Positions 17,330-23,100 of a DNA stretch of 42,972 nucleotides are shown piece after piece. Made by a program: the position numbers and the translations under genes. Source of the DNA: an uncultured Planctomycetia bacterium. Lineage in GTDB: Bacteria > Planctomycetota > Phycisphaerae > Phycisphaerales > SM1A02. Below the pieces are notes generated by a model. It saw nothing but the letters and a program-made list of their open reading frames with translations, was not told the origin of the DNA and made no database searches. The stretch spans positions 1 to 42,972 of the forward strand of contig CALMPF010000040.1 of the NCBI GenBank assembly GCA_937871505.1. Direction: 5' to 3'. Position 1 is the first letter of the stretch, and every line of letters begins with the position of its first letter.

Positions 17330-18316
17330 ATGGCACGAAAGCCTCAATGCAAGGTCGGTGGGAACAAGTCGCAGGTCGTGGCCGATATCCCAGTCGCGTG
17401 CTCCGACGAAGCCGCCGCGGTGGAGTTCATGGAGCGGCAGCGCTGGGGCGACAAGCCGACATGTCCCGCGTGCACCTGCGCCGACGTCTACCGCATGAAG
17501 TCTCGCAGTGGCGGCAGGAACGCGGACAAGCGGTGGCGGTGCCGCGGATGCGGCAAGCTCTTCACGGTTCGTACCGGGACCGTGATGGAGGAGTCACGGA
17601 TTCCCTTGCGGCACTGGTGCTATGCGTTCTGGCGTGCGTGCACATCCAAGAAGGGGGTCGCGGCGCTCGAGATCCAGCGGCAGACCGGGCTGAGCTACAA
17701 GTCCGCCCTGTTCCTCATGCACCGAATCCGGTGGGCCATGGCCCCAGTCGATGGCCCGAAGCTGGACGGCATCGTCGAAGCCGACGAGACCTACGTTGGC
17801 GGGAAGCCCCGGCACCGGCTCCCTCAAGCGGCAGTGCTCAGGGGTGATCGCCCGTCGAACTACGTCACCCGCTACCAGCGGCTCGCGTCGGTGTTCGGGG
17901 CTGTAGAGCGTCAAGGACAAACCCGGCTCCGCGTCATCCCGGAGGTTACCAGCCGCAACCTCCGAGAAGCCCTCAGGGAGCATGTCGCCCGCTCCGCTCG
18001 CCTCATGACCGACGAGCGGCAGGCGTATATCCACATCGGGCGCGAGTACGCAAGCCATGACGCCGTGTGCCACTCGTCCAAGGTCTACGTCCGTGACGGC
18101 GTCACGACAAACAGCATCGAGTCAGTCTTTGCCCTCCTCAAGCGGGGTATCAACGGGATCTGGCACAACGTCTCTAAGGTCCATCTACAACGGTACTTGG
18201 ATGAAGTCCAGTTCCGGTACAACCACCGCGACATGGAGGACGGAGATCGAACCGTCGCGGCCATCCGCGCCGGTTGCGGCAAGCGGCTTCGCTACCGGGA
18301 AGCGGTCGCGGGGTAA
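17330..18316 (+). CDS. IS1595-family (ISXO2-like) transposase
   Basis: A 328-residue DDE transposase. The N-terminal zinc ribbon (45-75) has Cys pairs in CPACTC and CRGCGK. A helix-turn-helix-like region follows (RIPLRHWCYAFWRACTSKKG). The catalytic domain shows the first Asp in VEADETYVGGK (about 148-158), the second in MTDERQAYIH (about 225-234) and the Asn/Glu pair in TTNSIESVFALLKRGINGIWH (about 262-280), followed by the family end LQRYLDEVQFRYNHRD. No frameshift or missing motif, so it is probably active. Expression is expected from the leaderless promoter just upstream. A strong hairpin follows ten bases after the stop. Confidence 0.95.
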   Translation: MARKPQCKVGGNKSQVVADIPVACSDEAAAVEFMERQRWGDKPTCPACTCADVYRMKSRSGGRNADKRWRCRGCGKLFTVRTGTVMEESRIPLRHWCYAFWRACTSKKGVAALEIQRQTGLSYKSALFLMHRIRWAMAPVDGPKLDGIVEADETYVGGKPRHRLPQAAVLRGDRPSNYVTRYQRLASVFGAVERQGQTRLRVIPEVTSRNLREALREHVARSARLMTDERQAYIHIGREYASHDAVCHSSKVYVRDGVTTNSIESVFALLKRGINGIWHNVSKVHLQRYLDEVQFRYNHRDMEDGDRTVAAIRAGCGKRLRYREAVAG

Positions 18317-18326
18317 GGAAAGCATG

Positions 18327-18364
18327 GCCCCATGGCGGTGGCACTGGCGCCACCGCCATGGGGC
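18327..18364. terminator. Strong hairpin after transposase
   Basis: A 16-bp perfect stem, GCCCCATGGCGGTGGC / GCCACCGCCATGGGGC, with a 6-base loop. No U-tract follows on either strand, so termination or mRNA end protection is inferred. It also lies between the convergent ends of the transposase and the 47-residue gene. Confidence 0.6.
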
Positions 18365-18372
18365 TTACCGAA

Positions 18373-18516
18373 TCACACCCGATCTGCCGGCACCCAGAAA
18401 ACGAACGGGCGACCGTCCGCTCTCCGGATGAGTCGGCCAGTCTTCCAGTGACGAATGGCCATGCGGAAGATCTGGACGTAGCCCGGCTTGGGCGGCTTGA
18501 AGTCACGCCTCTTCAT
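18373..18516 (-). CDS. Small basic passenger protein (47 residues)
   Basis: The ATG at 18516 is preceded by GGAG with eight bases of spacing. The product begins MKRRDFKPPKPGYVQIFRMA, continues IRHWKTGRLIRRADGRP and ends FVFWVPADRV. It is strongly basic and aromatic at the end, with no cysteine and no transmembrane helix. I do not recognise the family. The RHWKTGRLIRRADGRPFVF stretch looks like a small nucleic-acid-associated module of the sort found in mobile DNA, which is an impression only. It lies inside the IS1595 element, downstream of the two tRNA genes on the same strand. Confidence 0.6.
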   Translation of the reverse strand: MKRRDFKPPKPGYVQIFRMAIRHWKTGRLIRRADGRPFVFWVPADRV

Positions 18517-18535
18517 GGGCGGATCTCCAGGCACC

Positions 18536-18565
18536 TTGCTTTACGGGTGGGGAGTGCCCTAAACT
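18536..18565 (+). promoter_or_regulatory. Candidate promoter inside the element
   Basis: TTGCTT (18536-18541), 18-bp spacer, TAAACT (18560-18565). It points toward the structured segment ending in the terminator at 18634-18672; no protein frame follows it. Confidence 0.4.
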
Positions 18566-18571
18566 ACTCTT

Positions 18572-18672
18572 GCTCTCAGGCAAGGTAGGAGGCGCCACCG
18601 CGCTTCCTGCTGGTGCAGACAGAAAGTTCGTGGACGGCCGAGCGGTTACCGCCGCTCGGCCGTCGTGTTTTT
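18572..18672 (+). ncRNA. Candidate small RNA encoded in the element
   Basis: About 100 nt between a promoter-like sequence and an intrinsic terminator, with no convincing reading frame. It contains a 9-bp hairpin, AGGAGGCGC-CACC-GCGCTTCCT (18587-18608, one G-U pair), placing a Shine-Dalgarno-like AGGAGG in one arm and its complement in the other. I do not recognise an RNA family. An unannotated leader or a transposition regulator is equally possible. Confidence 0.35.
18634..18672 (+). terminator. Rho-independent terminator
   Basis: A 12-bp perfect stem, ACGGCCGAGCGG / CCGCTCGGCCGT, with a 6-base loop, followed by CGTG and five Us (18668-18672) on the plus strand. No protein gene on the plus strand ends just upstream, which supports a short non-coding transcript. 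Confidence 0.85.
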
Positions 18673-18740
18673 CAGAGGTTGTCGGGGAGAATGAACGTGT
18701 CGACGCTTGCCCATCGCCATTCGAGGGGCTAGACTGTCAG

Positions 18741-18825
18741 TAGGACCGACGGGACTCGAACCCGCAATTCCCTGTCAGGACTCCGGTTCCAAACCGGATG
18801 CGTTTGCCAGTTTCGCCACGGTCCC
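18741..18825 (-). tRNA. tRNA with leucine-type body and UGG (proline) anticodon
   Basis: 85-nt class II tRNA, fully foldable. The acceptor is GGGACCG/CGGTCCT (G1-U72 wobble); bases 8-9 are UG; the D arm GCG-AAACTGGCAAA-CGC is almost that of the chromosomal tRNA-Leu; the anticodon stem TCCGG/CCGGA is perfect with loop TTTGGAA, so the anticodon is UGG; a long variable arm follows (GTCCTGACAGGGAATT region), then T arm GCGGG-TTCGAGT-CCCGT and discriminator A. CCA is not encoded. Normal tRNA-Pro has a short variable loop and C1-G72. LeuRS generally does not read the anticodon but does use the long arm, tertiary fold and A73. Charging with leucine while decoding CCA is therefore possible; ProRS recognition through G35-G36 is the alternative. 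It is a passenger of the IS1595 element. Confidence 0.85.
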
Positions 18826-18834
18826 AGTTTTGAT

Positions 18835-18900
18835 CAGTCCCCCAGGGAATCGAACCCTGTGCCAGCCACTTAGCAGGAAGCGGCAGATCCATCGGGGACT
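18835..18900 (-). tRNA. Degenerate tRNA-like gene lacking a normal D arm
   Basis: 66 nt. The acceptor AGTCCCC/GGGGACT is a perfect 7-bp stem, T arm CAGGG-TTCGATT-CCCTG is canonical and the discriminator is G. Between acceptor and T arm there are only 34 nt. The D region is 12 nt instead of about 19. The central hairpin can be drawn either as a seryl-type loop CTGCTAA (anticodon GCU, stem with one U-U mismatch) or as a stronger 7-bp stem GCCGCTT/AAGTGGC with a hexaloop. The GCU reading and G73 are both serine-like. Its 3' end is nine bases before the 5' end of the UGG tRNA, so the two are probably cotranscribed. Charging and decoding are uncertain. Confidence 0.65.
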
Positions 18901-18902
18901 AC

Positions 18903-18930
18903 GAGCCGGGCCGCTTTCGCGGCCCGGCTC
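18903..18930. other. Hairpin between the 115-residue gene and the tRNA pair
   Basis: A 12-bp perfect stem, GAGCCGGGCCGC / GCGGCCCGGCTC. On the minus strand the loop is the tetraloop GAAA. It starts four bases after the upstream stop and ends two bases before the degenerate tRNA. No U-tract is present, so it could be a processing site, a partial terminator or an mRNA 3'-end protector. Confidence 0.7.
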
Positions 18931-18934
18931 ACTT

Positions 18935-19282
18935 TCATTCGCGCGACACAGACGCGTCCTCCTCAACACTCTCCGCGTAACCCCACCACCCTTGGTTGCG
19001 CGCCACTCCCGGCATAGCCTTGAGGATGGCCTCGACATCCTTCGCTCGGGCCCCGACGGCCTGCGCCAGTTCCGGCACACGCCATCTCCGCTCCCGGAGG
19101 CGAGCAGAGAGCATGTCCGCGGTGACCGCCCCCACGCTCACACGAGCAACATCGTCACGAGCAGCAGCCTCTTGCGGCGCCGATGTCGAATCATCAGTAT
19201 CCAACATGGCTGCGATCTGCAGGTATCGAGCGGCTCTTTCGCGGAGCCATGCCGCGACTACTGACGGTGTGAGTCGATCCAT
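18935..19282 (-). CDS. HTH-like passenger protein (115 residues)
   Basis: The ATG at 19282 is placed by a consensus promoter whose -10 ends seven bases upstream, implying a leaderless mRNA; an earlier ATG at 19312 lies inside that promoter. The C-terminal half (about 50-105) reads as a winged-helix or HTH fold: TADMLSARLRERRWRVPELAQ, AVGARAKDVEAILKAMPGVA, then RNQGWWGYAE as a wing. The N-terminal helix (VVAAWLRERAARYLQIAAML) could be for dimerisation. I do not recognise a named family. With its promoter overlapping a palindrome, an autoregulating repressor of the element is a reasonable guess. It is the first gene of a minus-strand unit that runs into the two tRNAs. Confidence 0.7.
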   Translation of the reverse strand: MDRLTPSVVAAWLRERAARYLQIAAMLDTDDSTSAPQEAAARDDVARVSVGAVTADMLSARLRERRWRVPELAQAVGARAKDVEAILKAMPGVARNQGWWGYAESVEEDASVSRE

Positions 19283-19289
19283 GAGCGGC

Positions 19290-19319
19290 AGTCTATCCAG
19301 CCGTGCACGCATGTGTCAA
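19290..19319 (-). promoter_or_regulatory. Promoter of the HTH-like passenger gene, leaderless
   Basis: -35 TTGACA (perfect, 19314-19319), 18-bp spacer, -10 TAGACT (19290-19295), seven bases before the ATG at 19282. This is the best consensus promoter seen in the window and probably also drives the downstream tRNA pair. Confidence 0.8.
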
Positions 19320-19328
19320 GCAGTTGAC
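19315..19328. promoter_or_regulatory. Palindromic operator-like site
   Basis: GTCAA-GCAG-TTGAC, 5-bp arms with a 4-bp spacer, overlapping the -35 of the HTH-like gene and lying between the two divergent passenger genes. Placement suits autoregulation by the HTH-like protein; binding is inferred. Confidence 0.4.
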
Positions 19329-19383
19329 CCACTACCAGCAGGGTTGGCCACCGCTCCGGGCACAAGGGACTGATGTAGTAACA

Positions 19384-19563
19384 ATGCGCGAACGTACAGG
19401 CCCCACACCCGACCGCCTGAAGCTCGACATCCCTTGGGATGATGCCGTTCAGAAAGCGCTGGCGAAGCCTGTCCCGCCCGAAGGCGTGCCCGATCCGCCG
19501 CGGAAGTACCGCCCTCGAAAGGGCGGAGCCGCCCGGCCGAAACGCCCTGACGATCGGAAATAG
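19384..19563 (+). CDS. Small proline- and lysine-rich passenger protein (59 residues)
   Basis: From ATG 19384: MRERTGPTPDRLKLDIPWDD, then AVQKALAKPVPPEGVPDPPR and a basic tail (KYRPRKGGAARPKRPDDRK). The PDRLKLDIPWDDAVQKALAKPVPPEG core resembles a widespread class of short proteins of unknown function (pattern RLKI-x-W-x-DAV-x-x-AL-x-K-x-x-PPEGW). That resemblance is from memory and should be treated as tentative. No good Shine-Dalgarno site is present; AAGGGA is 16 bases upstream. It is the last gene before the right end and is followed by an intrinsic terminator. Confidence 0.6.
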   Translation: MRERTGPTPDRLKLDIPWDDAVQKALAKPVPPEGVPDPPRKYRPRKGGAARPKRPDDRK

Positions 19564-19578
19564 CCCTGTACCCGCCTC

Positions 19579-19608
19579 AACGGCTCCGGATGATCCCGGA
19601 GCCGTTTT
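19579..19608 (+). terminator. Rho-independent terminator at the right end of the element
   Basis: An 11-bp stem, AACGGCTCCGG / CCGGAGCCGTT, loop ATGATC, with a run of four Us beginning in the stem. It overlaps the outer inverted repeat by four bases and should stop transcripts of the 59-residue gene before they leave the element. Confidence 0.85.
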
Positions 19609-19627
19609 CATCAAGTACCCACTTCCG
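19605..19627 (-). repeat. Right terminal inverted repeat of the IS1595 element
   Basis: Read inward on the minus strand it begins CGGAAGTGGGTACTTG and ends TGAAAA; 21 of 23 positions match the left end. Confidence 0.93.
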
Positions 19628-19635
19628 AAAGAAAA
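19628..19635. repeat. Target-site duplication, right (AAAGAAAA)
   Basis: Identical to 17250-17257. Removing one copy and the element gives an uninterrupted ancestral sequence upstream of recA. Confidence 0.92.
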
Positions 19636-20133
19636 GTCCCACCGAGACGTCGACCTGGCTCCGCCCTGCGTCGCGGCCTCGGCGGCGCTTCGCGGCGGAG
19701 CCCCTCGGCGCCAGCCCTGAATGCCATGCAAACTATTGTTAGAAAGTGACTTATAACCAAAATCCGAGAACGCACCACCGGGGGAGCCCACGGCCGCTCC
19801 GCTGCGCAAGGTGTGTCCTTGCGCTCGCAAGGTGTGTCCTTGCGCTCACAGGGTGTGTCCTTGCGCGGGGTGCGTTCGTGCGCGGCAGCGGCGTCTGGCG
19901 AGTGTGCGCCGTCGGCACGACCTTCAGCGCTCGGCCGGGGCGGTACCCCGGGACTGCGGAGTCCGGCGAGGGGAGGACTGGGGTGCCTCCGACCCTTGCG
20001 ACCGGGCGCCGCATCGGAGAACCAGTCGAGTTCCGGCTTGACTCCGCGGCACCCTGCCCGACACTCGGAAGCGAGCGGGAGACACCGTCAGGCTCCTGCC
20101 GCACCTTCCGTGGGTTCACGCCGAGGAGCTCCC
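19636..20133. other. Intergenic region upstream of the metalloprotease gene
   Basis: About 500 bp without a gene. An AT-rich patch at 19728-19765 (ATTGTTAGAAAGTGACTTAT and following) is the obvious promoter candidate, but hexamer spacing is poor. A 21-bp tandem array (19807-19869) follows. The metalloprotease frame is open back to 19813, where it would encode SLRSQGV repeats; this is not considered coding. Confidence 0.55.
19807..19869 (+). repeat. 21-bp tandem repeat, three units
   Basis: Units begin CAAGGTGTGTCCTTGCGCTC; units 1 and 2 differ at one base, unit 3 diverges at its end. Each unit contains a CAAGG...CCTTG inverted pair, so each could form a small hairpin. Confidence 0.85.
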
Positions 20134-23100
20134 ATGTCCGCAGCCTTCCTTCTCATCGTCGCCGCCACCTTGGTGAATGCCGCCACAGGGACTTCGGCAG
20201 GCTCCGCCGGGTTCGGAACCTCCGCCGGCTTCGCAGGCCCCGCCGCGTCCGAGGAGTCCGCGGCTCACGCGGCGTCCTCGGCTGCCATGAGTCCATCAGC
20301 GTCCCCGGCCGCCGGAGGCGCGTCGGCATCCGCGTCTGTGAACGGCGCCCTCCGGGCGGTCGCGCTCCACCCGGTTCTCCCGACCCCATCGACCGGCACC
20401 GCCGCGGCGTCCCTCGACACCCAGGCCGCCATTCCCAGTGGCACCGCCAGGCGGCTCGCCGGTCGATCGACGCACGCAGCCACCAGCGACGGCGCCATCG
20501 ACACCGGTGCCCTGGCGCAGAGGCTCCGCGCCGCCGCGCGGCCTCAGCGAGCGAGCGCCGCCGGGGGGATGCCGACCCTCGTCGTCGAGGGCGACCTCGT
20601 CCTGCGACGATCGACGACGATCTCGGAGCGAACGCGCTTCGTGCTGGGAGGCGCGGGCCAAGGCGGCGACCTCCCCTTCGAGTACGACCGGGCTCGCGTC
20701 AGCGCGTGGCGCTCGCCGTCGCGCGGCCCCGATGGCGACCATGCCTTCATCGCCGTGGCACCGAGCCACGCCGTCGGCTACATCGACAGAAGCGGCGCGC
20801 GGCGATGGCTGCGCGACGGCGTCGCGCCGAGGCACGCCGGTCCCGCCACGCCCACGATGCCGCCTCCGGGGATCCCGCACTGCGGCGCCGACGCGCGCTT
20901 CCAGGCTGACGCCGAGCGCGAACGCGCCGATTGGGGGTCCGGAGCCCCCGAGCGCGCCGACGGCGCGAAGCCCTCAGCCTGCTGCGGCGCGGCCGCGACC
21001 GCCGCGTGCGCCGGGGGCGCCTGTCGGCGCGCAGCGGAGCAGGGCGCATTCGGCACCGCCAGCCGCCTCGACGAGACCCTGCGTCCAGCCCGCGACCGCG
21101 TCGGCGCGCTGAGCGTCGCGGAGCGAGACGCCACGTCGCAGCTCCGCGGCGCTCCGCCGGAGCCTCCCGCGCTTTCCGCGGCGACGGTCGCCCCGTGGCA
21201 GGTCCGGGTGCTCGAGCTGGCCGTCGAGACCGACTACGAGCTGTTCTCCCTCTTCGGCTCCGTCGAGGAGACGGCCGATCACGTCGCGCTGGTCTTCTCC
21301 GCGGTCAGCGACATCCTCGAACGCGACGCGGGAGTGCGCGTCGAGCTGGTGTTCGTCCGCATCTGGGACACGCCCGACGATCTCTTCAACCAGCCGAATC
21401 CGCTCCAGCCTTTCCGAGCCTACTGGAACCAGAACATGGGCCACGTCGAGCGCGACGCGGCGCAGTTCCTCTCGGGCCGGCGCGATCTTCCCTGGGGCGG
21501 GATCGCCTATCTCGGCGCGCTCTGCGGTTCCTTCGCATACTCGGTCGTCGGCTACGCGCTGGGCGTCGTTCCCGACCTCGACGCTCCGAGCGTCTACCAC
21601 TACGACGTCCCTGTCTGCGCCCACGAGCTGGGACACAACCTCGCCTCGAACCACACGCACTTCTACGGCCTCGACGACTGCGATCGCCTGGACAACACGC
21701 CGCAGCGCGGAACGGTCATGTCCTACTGCTCGCAGACAGTCAGCGGCGGCAACGCGATGACCGACCTGCGCTTCGACACCGTCTGCGCGGCGATCATCCG
21801 CGCCTACGTCGCGAACGTCCCGTGTCTGCATGTCGACTGCGACGGGGACGGCGTGGACGACGCGCTCCAGATCCTCGCCGATCCGACCCTCGACCTCGAC
21901 GGGAACGGGATTCTCGATGCCTGCGAAGACTGCGACGGCGACGGAATCTCCGACGCCGAGGCGATCGCCATGGGTGCGCCCGACCTCAACGGCAACGGGA
22001 TTCCCGATCACTGCGAGCCCGACTGCAACGGCAACGGCGTTCCCGACGATCTCGACATCGCCCTCGGCACCTCGACCGATCTCTGGCTCGACGGGATTCC
22101 CGACGAGTGCGAGCGCGACTGCGACGGCGACGGAGTCAGCGACTACGCCCAGATCCAGGCCGATCTCTCCCTCGATCTCGACCGCAACGGCCTGCTCGAT
22201 GCGTGCGAGGACTGCGACGGCGACGGGATCACCGACGAGGCGGCGCGCGACGGCGCATGGGACGCATGGGTCGCCAGCCGCGATCCCGACGACGGCACGG
22301 CGGGCTCGGTGCGGCGGATGCACGCCCTCAGCGGCGCGCTGGTGGCGGTCTCGGACCCCGGGGTGATCCGCGGAAACGACCTCGTCATCACCCCCGATCG
22401 GAGGGTGCTGGTCTCGAGCGAGGGCGACGACAGCGTGGTCGAGTTCGCCGCGGACGGCTCGCTCGTCGGCGCCCTTGTGCCGCGCGGACTCGGCGGGCTC
22501 AGCGCGCCCGCGGGACTGCTCCTCGACGGACCGACCCTCCTGGTCGTCAGCCGCGGCAGCGGCCACGTGCTGCGCTACGCGCTCGACGACGGCGCCTTCC
22601 TCGGCACGTTCGTCACCACCGGCCCCTTCTCGCCGTTCGGCCTCTGCTTCGGACCGGACGGGCACCTCTACGTCAACGATGCGCTCAACCGCGTCCGGCG
22701 CTTCGATGGAACGACCGGCGCGCCGCTGGGCACGCTTGTGCATCCGCTCTCCAACGGCGGACTCGCGGACGCGCGGGCGATGCTGTTCCTCCCCGACGGA
22801 CGCCTGCTCGTCGCGGGGCGGATGAACAACGCCATCCTCAGCTACGACGGCACGACCGGGGCCTCCCTCGGGCCGTTCAACAAGGGCGGCACCACCGACG
22901 CGTTGACGTTCGACGAGCCGTGGGGACTCCGCCTCGGCCCCAACGGCAACGTCTTCGCCGTGCGGCACGATCCCGGCGAGCCGACCGGCCACGGCGGCGG
23001 CCTGCTCCACGGCGACATCGCCGAGCTCCACGTCAACGCGAGCCGGATCTATGAGTTCGCAGTGCCCAGCGGGATCTTCCTCCGCTCCTACGTCACCGGG

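Larger units (their letters stand above)
17258..19627 (+). mobile_element. IS1595-family element with passenger genes (2370 bp)
   Basis: Defined by three agreeing lines of evidence: an IS1595-type DDE transposase, 23-bp inverted repeats at 17258-17280 and 19605-19627 (outer end CGGAAGT, 21 of 23 matching) and an exact 8-bp target duplication. Classical members are about 0.7-1.1 kb; here 1.3 kb lies between the transposase stop and the right end. The passengers, left to right, are a 47-residue protein (minus), a possible small RNA (plus), two unusual tRNA genes (minus), a 115-residue HTH-like protein (minus) and a 59-residue protein (plus). The element is visibly less GC-rich than its surroundings, consistent with acquisition. 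Some IS1595 clusters are known to carry passengers; tRNA passengers are not something I know for this family. It looks complete and recent. Confidence 0.93.

Noticed and set aside
18835..18900. tmRNA fragment
   Set aside because: A tmRNA tRNA-like domain would be linked to a long tag-coding loop; here both acceptor strands are 66 nt apart with no tag frame.
18741..18900. tRNA genes as integrase attachment sites
   Set aside because: No integrase, and the element ends and target duplication are elsewhere; both tRNAs have complete acceptor stems and lie well inside the transposon.
19303..19383. Longer version of the 59-residue passenger starting at GTG 19303
   Set aside because: That start lies within the promoter and palindrome of the divergent gene and has no ribosome site.
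19813..20133. Upstream start for the metzincin giving SLRSQGV repeats
   Set aside because: Encoded by a 21-bp tandem array, no ribosome site, and the ATG at 20134 has both a ribosome site and a signal peptide.
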